Shown here piece after piece: positions 35,013-49,200 of a stretch of DNA of 64,000 bases (the first letter of the stretch is position 1; each line of letters begins with the position of its first letter). The notes beneath the pieces are model-generated. The model was not told the origin of the DNA, made no database searches, and worked only from the letters and a program-made list of their open reading frames with translations. The stretch lies in assembly GCA_958510875.1 (NCBI GenBank), contig OY294071.1:37726581-37790580 (forward strand), in the 5' to 3' direction. Position numbers and translations under genes: made by a program. This DNA comes from Endomychus coccineus (Eukaryota > Arthropoda > Insecta > Coleoptera > Endomychidae).

Positions 35013-35099
35013 TCTTCTTAGGTTCTCGCGGACGTAATGTGTAGAACTGGATTCTCGGGTATTGATCCGCGTTGTGTGGTTTCGGTCCTCAAAAGGACC

Positions 35100-35148
35100 A
35101 ATTTCACGACGTTTCGGCAAAGTCGCATTTGCCATCTTCAGGTGATTC
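35100..35148 (-). ncRNA. Hammerhead-like motif, PLE-A
   Basis: Intact core in the outermost pseudo-LTR of the cluster, next to the palindromic end at 35150-35200. Confidence 0.55.
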
Positions 35149-35226
35149 GACCGTAGAGTCTGGAAGTTCGCCTAGATTTTCCAGACTCTACGGTCTGGAA
35201 ATAGTCTAATCTATATATATATATAT

Positions 35227-38089
35227 GTCGTTAAAAATGCAACCAATCTCATCTACTTGGAAACTTGGAAATCGGATGAACAGAATAAATAAAGTGTTGA
35301 TTAATCATTATATCCAAAATATGTAAATCCTGATGTAAATGGGAATATTTGAAATGAATATAAGTCATATATCTTTAATTTAGACTCGCTTCATATGCCA
35401 ATTCGAAGTGGAGCATGAAAAAGAATACAAGCCCATCTTTGTGCAATAGTCATCATTTATACCCAGATAGTTTAATGTCAAATTTATGTAGATACAATCT
35501 TTTTATTTGATTCTTTTAATCATTTTAATGGTTCGTTGTACAAATTAATACGCGTTCAAAGATGTGAAATTTGTAAGAAAGTGTAAAATTTATGAGCGAA
35601 TAATTTTAGTTTTTCAGAAAACTGCATCAATGTTTCTTCTTAGAGTCTGGAGTTTTTATTATTCCAAGTTCTTCATAAAAGAGCATTATGGGTTCAAGAA
35701 TTCAAGATACAGGATATTAACAAAGCATAAAAAGAAACGATGTTGGCAGAAGCACCATATTTCAAATCGAAACAAAGAACCGATGCTTCGCGATTTCTAA
35801 CACGTAAGGGAATATGAATAAGCGATAATACCAAGTGTTAGAATAAAGCCACTGAACGAGTTACTTTGTTTTATCAATGCAACAAGGTGCCAATTTATTA
35901 TATCCTTCATAAAAAACCACCTGAAAAGGTTGAATTCAGAAAAAGGAAATGAAAATAAATCAATTGCATGATGATTTGGTAGAATATAAATGATTCAATT
36001 CAAGGCATACATCCGTATATCTCTCTATTAAACAGGTGGAATTAAATTCGGCAACGATTATTGTGAATAGATTTTATTTTTCCCTAGAATGGTATATAAA
36101 CATGTGCTTGCAGGAAATTTTAGTGTCTTCAGAGAGAATCTAGTTCCGTGCAAAGACTGAATCTATGATCTTCATTCATTCAATGTATCTTGATCATCTG
36201 AGGAGCGATTAAGTTTACACATTTCTAATCCACTCGTGAAGATAAAAGTTAATTGATCTGTAGATCACGAATTTCTCCTCTTGTTAGAACAAATTCTCCC
36301 TCTTCGGACACTTCTGCGGGTAAAGAGTATGATTGTTATGTATATTCACCAAATTCCTTGATAACTACATGACAAATTATAGCAAAATATAGTGAAGTGA
36401 AAATATTTCTTCAATCTATTCTATGTTTGATAGAATAACCAACTTTTCCTCTGTTTTTTATTATACAATACTAAAAATGTACACTGAAGTCAATATTGAA
36501 AATGTATGATTCTGTATTTAGTGTTTTCTGCAGACAGCTAAAAATGGGAAAAACATTTGAATTATACTCTGTCATTGAAAATTCATCCGAATTGACAATA
36601 TATGTGTTTCACAACACTATGTTTTATATGTACGTATTATTATATTTTGCTATCGGGTGAACTGTCAAAATCATTGACACAAGCAACCCTACTTTCACGA
36701 TATCATAGAGTACTTCATTTAATGTAACTGCGGGTTAAATAAACTCTTATGATATGTATTTATAACCAAAAACATAACCTAGTTTGCAATCGACATAGGT
36801 TGGTCGGTAACCTCCTGTTGGAGGTTACATATGGTGTAAATATGAAATTAAATTTTAACTTTGAATAATCAATCAACATAGTATGTTTGAACCTAAATAT
36901 GAACTCAAAATGATTTAGTGATGTGTAATATAACAGATTGTGTTAATAGTGAATGAATCGATCGACGGATTTTTGAGATATATCTGGAAAAATTGTGTAT
37001 CGAAATAGCTCTTCAAGAGCTAACCTAGGAAATTAAATTGAAAGAAATTGTGCTGGCCAATTATCAAAGTGTAAAGGTCAAAATATTATTAAGAAGAAGA
37101 AGAAGAAGATAACCAAAAAAACAGAGTAATCATAATGGTTCAATAAAATAATGAAGATGGATGTCAAAAGTATCCCAAAACAATAAAATTCCTATTTCTC
37201 CAACTTTAAATTGTAAGTCCATACGATCAATAGGAACGACGCATTCGTCTCTACAGTGGCTACGCACATACAGACATACGCACACGCAGACATCATCTTG
37301 AAAATAGTATAGATGGATTCCGAAATGTTCAAAATATGTTTTAACCAATATGATAGTTCCCTTATACGACGTACAGCAAGGGAAGTGAAAATCATGATAA
37401 TGTCACCGCAGCGGGCTTTATTTACAAAGTGTTCTATGTTTACGATGTAGTATAACATACTAGCCTTTATTTATTGAGATATTAAGCAGTAATCGGAATA
37501 TAAGAGATAACTCAAATTATAATGGGTAAATAAATGCACAATTTGATCAGGATTGAAAGGGAAATTTGAGCAATTATCGTATTAGAGTAGAAGGACTTTA
37601 GGGTCTGTTTTCAGGGTGCGTCTCCTGGCTAGTACTGGCTGGTACTTGTCGTTAAGCCCTAGCACCACAATCACGCGAAATGACAATCATCCATTGTTTC
37701 CCTTAATGACTGTTTAGGGCCATCAATATTTAATATACCCACTTTTCATACCACACCAGCTATCGGTCGTATCATTCGTATTTTTTCTATTATTTGCTCT
37801 CAAAAATAACACCGCCTCAATCTAAATAAACCACATTTCACCATAGTTACTGAATCCTTTCTGTGCATTTAATATGACGTTTTAATAATTAGTATCGATT
37901 CCCTTTCAACTAACTCAGGTTGGTCGAATCCACTTACAGTTCATAACTGAATATAGAATGTTTCATTTGGAATAGGGTACCTACACCTATATCAATTGTT
38001 GTCTCAAATATTGCCTATTAAGTGAATAAAATCAACTTAGGATTCACGCATGATCAGACAGTAAATCTGTAATTACTTAGCGATGTTTA
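35227..38089. other. No recognisable gene
   Basis: AT-rich. Contains a 9-bp hairpin (GTAACCTCC, 4-nt loop, GGAGGTTAC) near 36808-36830 and an (AAG)n run near 37090-37110. Small frames at 35564-35800 and 37130-37458 are unrecognised. Confidence 0.45.
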
Positions 38090-38094
38090 ATACG

Positions 38095-38230
38095 CTTGGA
38101 AGGATGCAACACACGTTATTTGGAGCTCCAGGGAGAATTTACTCGGGAAATAAAGCTGGAATTGAAGTTGTTCAAAGACGTCTGTTCCAGAAATGCTTTA
38201 CACGCGATGTTGTTTGTTAAAGTTTTAGTC
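38095..38230 (+). pseudogene. Possible LINE C-terminal scrap
   Basis: One frame reads AGIEVVQRRLFQKCFTRDV, resembling the VQRRF segment that follows the RT of CR1-like LINEs. The flanks give no second motif, so this is weak. Confidence 0.22.
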
Positions 38231-38349
38231 TTGCTTCATCGAATATCAACAAGTACGTTAGTCTCAAATAAAATAGGTTCACCACACTATTCGCAAATAA
38301 ATCAATTTAATCGAAATATATGCATCCTTCTTCTCGGGGACGATTAACT

Positions 38350-39650
38350 AATCAGTATACCACGTAGTATCGGAGAGTTCATGCACATAGATCAAAGACT
38401 AGTGATTAATAATATTTTATTGATATCTGAATGGATAATGAAATAATAAATCAAAAGTTACCAAAATATTTCATTCATAAATGAAATTCACAACTATAAT
38501 ACTTAAGGTCTTCAAACGATATTTTTATTGCTACTCTAACCAAAACCCAAATTCAACAATCTATTTGTTAGAGACTTTAAAATATTCAATTACGTACCAG
38601 TTGATATTATAAGACCAAGTAACGTACAGGATTTAAAAGGAAACTGTGTCATTGAGCAAAAGTATTAATTTTATTTTTACTTTGTTATCAAAAAGTTACC
38701 AAGTAACATTTCCACTGGTAATTCTTAAGAATTATTGTTTATATTTCTCAAAAATGGCTTAAACTTTAATCCCAATTTTTTTTTTGTTCTGAAGTCAATA
38801 ATTTGGGAGATATATAGCCACATATTTGAAAATAAGTTGCTCGGTATAACATATGAATATTCTTATCATTCATCCTCGAGCAAAACAAACAAATCAAGTT
38901 AAATTCATTATTATTTTAATATGTCTCCATAAACCGTGTTTTACGAAGAAACTACTCATAAAAATGAATCTCATTTCATAATCAAGTACAGCCTACACGT
39001 GATTTGAATCATTTGGTTCACATAAAAGAATACGTTGCATTTTTCATTTAGTTCAGTGGGCAGAACTGCATTAGAGCGAGGAATGTTTACACAGGCATAT
39101 TGCTGCAGGCATATTCTATCCATGTTTGCTGAAACCAAGTGAGCCTGTTGCAAATATTGACTGACAACAGTTCAAACGTCAAATCAAACTTAAAGCTACA
39201 TTAATAATTTAAACTAATTGATATTATCTATTAAATTATTGCAATTGTGCCGTAGGTCATTTACTTTGTCTTGATTTATCTACAACTAAATCTAGGGCAG
39301 ACAATGTATTCATTTGTTATTATATGTAGGTACGTAAGTTAATTAACTCAGAATCCAGTAGATATACTAACATAAGAACTACTTCCCCTACTGATACCAC
39401 AACATTATGCGCAATAATCACATTTAAGAAAATCAGCCGGTAAAGACTGATCTATAAAGACATTCCCATGGCCTCGAATTCATATTATCATTTAATTGAT
39501 ATTTCTCTTTCAGCCAAATTCAATGAGATATTTTCAATCTAAATCAGAGTGACATTCAAGTTTGGGAGGTAATTTTAAATTGATTTTCAGAGCTATTCGA
39601 AATAATAATCATATTACAATAAGTTTGAAAAAGACCAACCCTTCAAAATC
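38350..39650. other. No recognisable gene
   Basis: AT-rich, nothing supportable. Confidence 0.5.
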
Positions 39651-39654
39651 TAAT

Positions 39655-40150
39655 AACTTATTATCTGGAAATCAATTCGGCTTAACGGAATAAAGCACAA
39701 TAGATGTCATGTGCAATTTTAACGTCAGAAATAAAAAATAATCTTTAACATATGATGAAATTATAAGTTTACACTAAAGAATACAGATTGGAATACCACA
39801 TGGTACAATCCTTGAGCTAATTATCTCCCTAACGTATATAAAATCTCTACTTTACATATCATTATCGAAGGGAAAGTACTATCATATTCAGATGGATCAG
39901 CTATCCTATTTTCAGATGAAAACTGGGAAGTCAAAAAACATGTAAAAGACGGTATGAAGGAGGTGAAGAACTGGCTACAAACTTTCAAATTATCACCAAA
40001 TATAACTAAGACAAATTACATAACTGTTTCATTAACACATGGCAACATACCTATTTATAATAAAGTATCAGTATAGAAACAGAAACCATGAAATAACATC
40101 ATTATATGAAACAAAATATCAAGGTGCGATTATCAATCAATATCAATCAA
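39655..40150 (+). pseudogene. LINE reverse transcriptase remnant
   Basis: Plus-strand reading gives LLSGNQFGLTE, then GIPHGTILELIISLTYIKSLL, SYSDGSAILFSDENWE (the YADD box, with its ADD changed to SDG) and VKNWLQTFKLSPNITKTNYI, then KYQGAIINQ. These align in order with RT motifs of the LINE at 25.6-28.8 kb. Motif A is deleted, and stops and indels are frequent. Confidence 0.65.
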
Positions 40151-40199
40151 TCAATAAATAATAACTATATAAAACATTGGTGGAATCAGTTATTAGGTA

Positions 40200-42930
40200 T
40201 TATAAGATACAGAGGAAGACACAAGAGTAACACAGATCCAATACAGGTATACAAAATTATATTCCTAGAGTAACTAACTTTCAAGGAAAACATCGTATCG
40301 CACGAGTTCATTATAGAATGTGAGTTGTTTTCATATACAGTATGTTATTATTTTCATAGATCAAGATCAAAAATCATATACCTATTATATATATTCATTA
40401 ATTGAGAATAATTCCTAGTAATTATATTTCAGATATTATTTATTAGTTAGGTTTAGAATCATCTAAACAATAATAAAACTAGAGTTCTCAATATTATGCT
40501 TCACACATCTCAACCCATCCATTATATAGATTGACAACAATTTCGAACAATATTTACTTATTTTCTAAAATATAAAATTCATCTTTATTTACTAAACCAA
40601 ATGTGCAGTTTATGGTACGATGGATGCATAAAAGTTAATTCAATATGACACGTGTTCCATTTGATCTCCTATATCTTATACTAAAAATGTATATATTACA
40701 TTAGAAGATTGTGTATATTTGAAAGTTTATGTGCATCGTATCATGTTTTATGGCTAGCTTTAGTACATATATTGAAGTATTTATGTTAGCCAAAAGAGCT
40801 TAAATTTAATTACATCATTGTAATAATAACGTATACTTACGGTGCATACTTAATTCATATTTAATAGTCCTCTCAGAGAGTAGAGAGTAATGCTATGTAT
40901 CAAAATTAGAGCGAATTATATGTGACAGAAAAAATAGTGACAAGAAGATGAGGAGACCTCCTGAAGGTGTTCTACCAAATCCTTGGAAAGATCTGTAGTG
41001 GGGTGAAATATCAACAGGTTTTGTTCGAGGATGTTGTCAATCTAATATACATGAATGTTAATCAAACAACCGTCAACGACCAATTACCTTGAGCATCAGT
41101 CTCAATGAGAATTTATTCGTTCGAACAATATCTCTGTTTAAAATATAATTAGCTCAGTATTTGAACCTTTTTATAGACCGAAAATGATTATACAATAAAG
41201 AGTATATATCACTAAGATATCAGTTTATTTAATTCAATCGGGACCATGCTGCGTTAGCATGTATGCAGACTCTTAGTATTATATATGTGGTGATCAGCTA
41301 GTTCAATTTTACTGTATATATTGTTACTTGTGTATATATTGTAATGTTCTTCAAAACAAATGTTTGTTTATTGTTTCTCATTATTAAAAAATGCGGAGAA
41401 TCTGGTTTTACTGTAAGTAAGTCTCAATAATATTCCGGGAAATTACATATTTATTGACTATTTCAAGTCAGTTATTTCGATCATCACTTCAAATCTTGTT
41501 GATGCATACAGAGCTATCTATATAGATGTAAGATACCACTTGTTTTCCCGATTTCCAAGGGAAATATTACTGACGTTCATGCCCATAAAACAAACTTTAT
41601 CTATCACATTTTATTGAATCTATTTTTGAAATAAGTAACGCTCTCTTATTGAATTAGAATAGATCGAGTATCGGAGAGCGGGAAATAAAATTTTATTCGC
41701 AATTTGGCGGAAGCGTTAGTCTATATAAAATTTAAACACAGAGGTTTTTGTAAAGCCGAGACATATGAAGCGTGTAAAATTGGTTTGAAATATAAGTGCC
41801 ATTGACGACTCGGCCAGACCGATATCTTTGTCACCCTTCAAATGTCATTATAATAGGAGTCCCCAGTCGAATGGTCAGCAAAGCTAAGGAATAATAAAAG
41901 GGGAACACTTCACTCGACAATTCAATTTCTTTCGGTGATAGATCTTCACAATATGAAATTGATATGACGCATACCAAAATTTGTTTTTTATAGTTTGATT
42001 TAAAGAGTTTGATGCTATTCAACTGTGTTTTTTTCTATTTCTGACATCCACGACCTTTCCATCCAATATTCCTTTTGTGTTGCCCTGACAATAACAGCTT
42101 CAAAAGGTCTTCAGGAATGTTTGTCTAAAAGATTAATAATTCAATTTGTCTATGTTTGATATGTATTTGTATGAAGGATTTCTGAAACAGCTCCAAAGCT
42201 CAAATGGTCTTGTTATTACTCTCACATTCTTCACCATTCGTCCACCTTATCTTATAATCGCGAATATTCGGCTCTACAAAAAAGCTCATGAAATGTAGTA
42301 ATATGAGAAAAACAATATGCGCTATCGATGGATAGAGAAAATAGTTTTTATATCCAAATTCTTACAGTACAACAGAAATTTAATCAATTTTTGGTGTATT
42401 CTTTTATGGTAATTGGACATCGATTTCAACGTATAAAGAGGCCTTACGTTTGATGTGTTATTTTCCATATTGTGAAGAATTACCATATGCAGTATATTAC
42501 AGTTATTTTTCTTTCAAAATATCAAATATATCAACTAACTAGATTTACTAAAATATGATCCTATTTATCATAAGATAAAAATAAAATTACCCGAACCATA
42601 CCACATCTGAATTAGCATAGGGAACACAGTCTTCTACACTCAACATCCAAAGTTTGGTTGCGGTCCTGCAATATTAATGTGAGTATGCGTAGTCTCATCT
42701 CAATATAAGAATTTAGAAGGATCCTGTAGTAAGTAGAAGTTCTGCCATTATATTTGAAGTGATAATGGGAACATGTAATTGAGGGAGTATTGCCAATGTT
42801 AGTAAATTTACCATCAACAAAATCAAACTTGATTTTTACTCACCCCACAATTATTGAAGCCCCTAGGATTGTTCGAAACATTCTTCAAATGAAACCAATG
42901 GATTACATTAGTCACAAGTACTCCTTCAAC
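40200..42930. other. No recognisable gene
   Basis: AT-rich. The first 300 bases may be further decayed LINE sequence. A few GC-richer patches (about 41640-41820) have no interpretable frame. Confidence 0.4.
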
Positions 42931-42934
42931 AATA

Positions 42935-43200
42935 ACTAATTTGAAGTAATTATATCGAGGCGAGAGGACCTGGGATACAGACGAATTTGAAACCAGGGAA
43001 GGAACTGGTACGTGAGGTAAGAAACCCTCAACTGAGAATCTCACTGGGAATACACTTTCGTATTACAAGCGGAGATGTACGCAATACCACAATATGCAAG
43101 AGGCAACAATTTGAGGGAATTGCGTTAGGGATGGATCAGAAAATGTACCACAAGGCATCACTGAAGCCACTCACAGCCCAATGAGAGGACCACTGCTCAA
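42935..43200 (+). pseudogene. LINE RNase H remnant
   Basis: Frames read TWDTDEFETREGTGT, corresponding to the TDGSKT..GTGAG start of RNase H, then FVLQAEMYAIPQYARGNN with the conserved QAE..AI around the catalytic Glu. Similar in type to 13.2-14.3 kb. Downstream similarity is lost by about 43.2 kb. Confidence 0.5.
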
Positions 43201-43449
43201 AATGGAGAACTTCCCTGCAGATAATAAGGCAAAGGTACAGAAACAGCCAAACTATCATGAGAAGCATTAGATCGCAAAATAAAAGCAATACTTGGACAGC
43301 CTAGGATATCTCCGAACCGGAAGAGCTCATATACAGGCTAATATAGGGGACTAGAGTTACGAAGTGGGTGTAAACCATCTCACTGGAATGCACAAAAAGC
43401 CCTAAAGGATGAGGTGTGGCTAAGGAAAAGAACCAACCTCAAAGGCAAA

Positions 43450-43998
43450 AAATAAAGCATTGTATTTCAACTAAGATTGACTGTGATGTCAGATAATAGT
43501 AGGTCAAGATAGTTGTTCTTGTTAAGTGCTATATTAAGAAGTTTCCAATTGCAACTTTGTATCCAGACAAATGTCAAATATTATGTTGAGAAGTGTACAA
43601 GAGAAAGTTGCAATTCGTGTACTCTATCAAAACGACTGCTAAAGAACACTTCCCCTTTATGCTTGCTAGTGCGAACGTATGTAAATACGACTGCACTTCA
43701 GTGCCCAATGAAATGAGAAGTTATCCTCTGAATAATTGATTCAACTAGAAACAAAATACAGCCTCAAAAATCGTCCTCGTAAACATATAGTAAAAAGAAT
43801 AAACTATTCAAGTCATTCTATTTCGACAACTCAAGATTTATTTCAATAAACGTCCAAGCAAAAAATGTCAACATTTCCAAGTTGCGCTACATTAAGATAT
43901 TAGATACAGCCAGAGAGATTTATCAAGAATCTATTCAAATGGATAAAAGCGCTATAAATTATATCTCCTGGACATGAGGAAATGTTCCCGAATATATA

Positions 43999-44071
<73 letters not shown>

Positions 44072-44244
44072 AAAAGTATTGGTATTTTGGTTCTTAGATA
44101 GACTGAAAATAAAATAAAAATTCTCTTTTGAAGTTTCGATAATTAATAATTAACCAAAATACCAAGAAAGCATAACATGTATTCCAAATGGTTCAAGAAT
44201 ATAAATAAAAGTATATATATATACATATACTCTCAATAAAAAAC

Positions 44245-44281
<37 letters not shown>

Positions 44282-44900
44282 AATTAGATATGAAATGAAA
44301 TAATTTCTATCATTTGTTTTTCCACAACTTTTCTATAAATGATGAAAAATATGCTAGTGGCACTAATTGCGTTTCCAAGAAGATCAACTCACGTGAGGGT
44401 GAAGTCCAATTAAATTGGGCTGCCTAAGTAAATCTAAAATCAAGAATATTTGTGTATTCTTTAACCGCAATTGTTTTCATCATGCAAGACGAAGCAGCTG
44501 GCGTGGTTTTACAAAGAACTTGAGAAGTCGATATCATTTAATATATTCCCGGAATATCAAATTGTTTTATTTTGTCTGAAACACGAAATATAATTGTATA
44601 TGGTGCTAGTAGAGTCAGATATTTCACGCATCTGTGAGTACTATTTGTTCAGAAACTTATAATGTGGTATCAGGATACTAATTTTCACAATACATTGACC
44701 TGGAGGTCAATATATACTGTTTACTAATTCTGTCTATTAATAATATTTATTATCGGCTTTATTAAGTAGACAATATACTCTAAAATATGAAGTATGCAAA
44801 TTTTCATAATGTGAAATATACATTTCCACCAAAAAAATGCTTTCTCAAATTAATAAGCTATGAAACAGTTCATACTCTGGATACACAACGATTATCCTTA
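43450..44900. other. No gene; two microsatellites
   Basis: Contains (TA)n at about 43991-44070 and (GA)n at about 44250-44280. The (TA)n here has no PLE-A sequence at either edge, which makes it a useful contrast to the other TA tracts. Confidence 0.6.
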
Positions 44901-44929
44901 TTTAGAGTTATTCTACGAGATGGTGGTAC

Positions 44930-45345
44930 TGTTGTATTTACCTGTAGGTTTCCAGTTTTTGAGCAGCCCTTTGTATTGCTATATGGAGGGAGTTAGTACC
45001 AGTATTTGCTCCATGATAGCTGTAGGATAAGACCTCAGCGAATCAGCGCCCTAGTTTGTACATATACAGGCGAGTCTTTGAGTGTTACTTGATACTCTTT
45101 TCCTTGTGATTTATTCGTTTTTTTCGCTCCAGACTATAGCTCCATAAGCTATGATGTGACTCACCATCATGGTGAGAATTCTGGATTAGCATTTTTTACC
45201 TCTTTTCTTAGAGTTAATTACTAGTCCGGCCGAATTGCGCCATTTCTATGTGATCTTCCTGGATGATGTCGCATAAAGTATGCTCAAATAGTCTACTAGT
45301 GATTAGAAGTAAGTCATCTACAAATCCTTGGCAGCTACCACTACC
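44930..45345 (-). pseudogene. LINE RT thumb remnant (RNase H LINE group)
   Basis: On the minus strand: GFVDDLLLITSRLFEHTLCD (the catalytic FVDD box), many changes, AYGAIVWSEKN, then KRVSSNTQRLACICT and PTAIMEQILVLTP. This order (VDD, YGAxxW, QRLACxC, PTAAMExLL) is characteristic of R1/LOA/I-like RTs. The plus-strand frames over it (45263-45568 and others) are shadows. Confidence 0.65.
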
Positions 45346-47090
45346 ATCCCCCACAGTAGCAGTGTCAGCACCTCTCTCTTTGTGTTCACTTGGGTGGTAT
45401 TCTCTTCCACTTTCATTTCATCTCTTCTGTTCCGTAACATTTTCCCCATTTATCTGGATGAGGTTCCTCCTCTGGAGAGAAGCTCGATGCCAAGGGACGC
45501 AAAAAGAGCTATTTATTTCTTTTGTAGTGCCTTCTCCAGTTGACGTGTCAGTTGATACTGTAAATTAGTCATGAATAATTTCTCGTAGTAAAAGTATGAG
45601 GTGTTACATCAGTAGAATATGCCTAAATTTTCAATATAATTTCAGATATAGATAGTGCTAGCTATAACATACACGGGAGTTTTAATTTAGAAGATAATCT
45701 GTTCAAGGAAATGGTATAATGGAAATAAATCCTCTTACATTTTATAACGCAGAAGCCTAGGGTAATAAAGGAAGCATATCTATCACAGCTTATAAAAGAA
45801 CAAAAATGAATCTCGACACGGCATGCGAATTGGAAGCGGCGAAAACTTAAAGATAAGTATTTATTTAGATCCATTTCGCTCCCGAGATATGCAAATATGA
45901 GGTATAATATAGATTGCGTGAATATTTTGCCTCCTATTCCCAAGGGACGCGAACACAATCCCTAATCTAAGAAGACGCATCGTATAAAATGCAATAAGTG
46001 AACTTGCTTGCTATTTTACTGAACGTCCAAATTTCATCATTATTACCGATTTGTATAGCCAAAAATAACGTATAAAATTTTCATGATAATGATAATTACC
46101 AGTAGGTATTATATAGAGGCATATGATGATTTAAGGAAACTTAGAATCTAGGCTCATGTCGGGGTTCAAATATAAAACTATCAGATAATTTTAAGAGAAA
46201 TAATTAATTTCTGATCGACGACGATCTATTTCTGGTCATATTGTTTTTTCACATTTGAATACTATCAATATCAGATATCTTCATTTTTCTAACTTTGTCT
46301 CAGTAATACATTTTCTGATAGGTAAAGATTTGGCAATTATAAAACGAAGAGGGTCGGGTGAGATGTGCAGGCGTCAAATGTAGAGAAAGTTACGGTGAAG
46401 TAATAATTCTTCAAGAAATGTGTTTTTCTTTCTTTTAATTTATACAAGAGGAAGCTAATTATGATTACTTATTATATTTACCTGAAAATTAACAGGGATT
46501 ATGAATATTATGTTCTCTCAAATTTCTTTTGTTCTCGTTAAACGGCTTAAGGGCTAAGCAGTTTCGCTAATAATTAAAATTAATTACCAAATGAGAATGG
46601 CATCATAAATTAAGAAGAGGATGAAATTCTTAAAGGAACTGAATATACCTATATTCTGGTTAGTTAGATGCCAATATATCACTACCAAAGACCGCATTGA
46701 AGAATTCCTTTGAACAATTTTCTGTAATTTGAGATATTCCTTATGACATTTTTTAAATCAAATCTGATAAAATCATTTAGTTGAGTTATAATAGAGATTC
46801 ATTTTATAAAGTTACCTACCGCGTAGTCAGGAAAACACATTTGGTCTCCATAAAGAGAGCTTCATTCCAATCATCACAATTCTTGTACGAATATCTATGT
46901 AAAACAGGTATGTATGTATATAATATAGCTAAAAGATTGTTATATATTAGTTGATTATCTATTTATATTAATTCCTCTCCACCACGATATATCTCGACCC
47001 CAATTCGGCTTTCTCAATGGAAAACAAATTCAATATATAAGAAGTATTCCACGGACACTAATTCTTAAACAATTTAGGTTTCGGGGTGGC
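45346..47090. other. No recognisable gene
   Basis: Near 47.0 kb one frame reads RPQFGFLNGKQI, faintly like the QFGFR RT motif, but without company. The rest is unremarkable AT-rich DNA. Confidence 0.4.
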
Positions 47091-47104
47091 TTGTGCATTT
47101 CAGT

Positions 47105-47160
47105 TTCTAGCCTGCCCTGAGAGAATCCAACTTGGCGAAACGTCGAAATATTCGGGCATC
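47105..47160 (+). ncRNA. Degenerate hammerhead-like motif of another PLE
   Basis: GCCCTGAGAGAATCCAACTTGG, split here as GCCCTGAGAGA and ATCCAACTTGG, is followed by CGAAACGTCG and then ATTCGGGC, which could close helix I with GCCC. The core has an extra base compared with CTGANGA. It differs in sequence from families A and B. Confidence 0.35.
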
Positions 47161-47219
47161 TGTGACAGAGCATCCGACCGAAAACCTAGATTGTATAAGT
47201 TTATTTTACGATATGTAAA

Positions 47220-48665
47220 AAACGATACATATGTTTAATAAAGCAGCCTGAATAAGTTATGTTGCTTAAATATCCTATAAGCTGTTGATTCATGCATAAA
47301 AATAAGGATATGAGGGCATTTCCCTACCCTGAATGTGATTTTCAAGAGATAACCCTGAATAATCGCAGGAGCATGGTATTTCTCAGTGCAAATTGACAAA
47401 GATGCATTATAGCGTTAGTCTTTTTAGTCGCTGAACTAAATTAACTTAATGATGAGTGTTTAAGTGATGGAGTGAAATGGCTGTTCTGAGACAACGATAC
47501 ATGTATCACCCTCTAATTGAGTCCTGCTTTGGATCTAGCTTGTGACACCTGACACCACTTTGCACTTGACATTTGTCAACTTCGGCGTTTGTGAATCTAT
47601 TACTATTTCTAGAGAAATAATTAATCGAGGAACGCACCAAATGAATGTCTAGAGCACGTTCCTTCCGGGGAAGACTATTACAGTATTAAAATAAACGCCT
47701 ACTTAATTTTATGTAATAATTGAGACAATGTCCTGTGCCGTATTCCTCAGAAAGTAATTCATTATGATTCATTATTTAACCAGAGATAATCTACACAAGA
47801 TCATATGATGAATGAAATATTGAAAAATCAATCAATTTCCATTGTTTCAAGCAAAAACGTCATTAATCAATTTCAATTTTTTCAAATATTAGGAGCATTT
47901 CATGATGGAATCTATAGGCTATATGGAAAATTCTACTGGAAATTTGATATGTTTGTCACTAGAAAGGAATATGAAACAGTTAAAATTCAATAGGTATACG
48001 TTTTCCCTATCCTTGTTTATCATGTAAAAGCTCTTCTGATGTTCTCAACAACAGTAGTAACTTTTTATCACAAATAATAAATTAATGCATTTCAGAATTT
48101 CATTGTTGAAAATGTGTAATGTCGGCAAGATAAGTGTCATCACTACATATTGTTGTTTTTAATGCGTACGTGAGTCATGAATAGTATATACTTCATGTGA
48201 TTATGTTTCCCACGTTACAACTTTGCTAATTGTTGGGTTCAAAATAAAATGTTTCAAATCAATGCTTCATATACACAATGACTATAAAGTTACAATGTAT
48301 GAAGAATGGATTATATTTTTATTTCTGTCAATACAGAAAACTAGAATACTTATAAATCAAACGTGCAAACCAATACTGAATACTTCTGAAGCATCCCTTA
48401 AAGTTAAATTCGTTATATGCTATAAAACAGTTACGAGTTTCCTTTGAATAAAGCTCGCGTAAATCATGTCGAAATCTCACTACATTTTTACTACCCAAGT
48501 CCTTAGGGCAGTCTCACCATAATCCTAATCTATTCACACTCGTGTGACGATACTACTAACCCCTAAAACTCTCGAACAATCCAATTTGAGCTTGACTGTA
48601 TGTATATACGCTCCTTATTTCTCGAGTTGCTTTAGTGATCTACGAGACTTTACATACTGACATAT
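47220..48665. other. No recognisable gene
   Basis: AT-rich, with unrecognised small frames at 47805-47993 and 48223-48447. Confidence 0.5.
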
Positions 48666-49200
48666 CCTCTAATTATGCGTTTATGTTAGTTGGGAAAAAT
48701 AGTATTAGATAGAAAATTCGATGATTAACTTTTACACACAAGAATACGAAAATACAAATTATTGATATAGTTTTTCATTTTGATCACTGGGATACATACG
48801 TTAAAGAAATATTTTCAATCAGAACGAATAAAGATTCATCATACCTCTAATTATGCGTTTATGTTAGTTGGGAAAAATAGTATTAGGTAGAAAATTCGAT
48901 GATTAACTTTTACACACAAGAATACTAAAATACAAATTATTGATATAGTTTTTCATTTTGATCACTGGGATACATACGTTAAAGAAATATTTTCAATCAG
49001 AACGAATAAAGATTCATCATACCTCTAATTATGCGTTTATGTTAGTTGGGAAAAATAGTATTAGGTAGAAAATTCGATGATTAACTTTTACACACAAGAA
49101 TACTAAAATACAAATTATTGATATAGTTTTTCATTTTGATCACTGGGATACATACGTTAAAGAAAATATCTTCAACCAGAACGAATAAAGATTCATCATA
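48666..49200 (+). repeat. 178-bp tandem repeat, three units
   Basis: CCTCTAATTATGCGTTTATG begins units at about 48666, 48844 and 49022. Each runs through GATCACTGGGATACATACG and AACGAATAAAGATTCATCAT. Units two and three are almost identical, and unit three has a few changes near its end. No coding capacity. Confidence 0.95.

Larger units (their letters stand above)
31235..35226 (-). mobile_element. PLE-A cluster: full-length copy in tandem with truncated copy
   Basis: On the minus strand the order is: palindromic end (35200-35150), pseudo-LTR (35165-35009), short (TA)n, pseudo-LTR (34981-34828), (TA)n, GIY-YIG half-body (34735-34210), shared pseudo-LTR (34209-33972), full body (34102-31511), 3' pseudo-LTR (31510-31309), (TA)n. 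A head-to-tail partial tandem with a shared pseudo-LTR is a known PLE organisation. Duplicated parts differ at only a few positions. Confidence 0.85.

Noticed and set aside
43991..44070. (TA)n as a further PLE-A junction
   Set aside because: Neither edge carries pseudo-LTR sequence, so it is an ordinary microsatellite.
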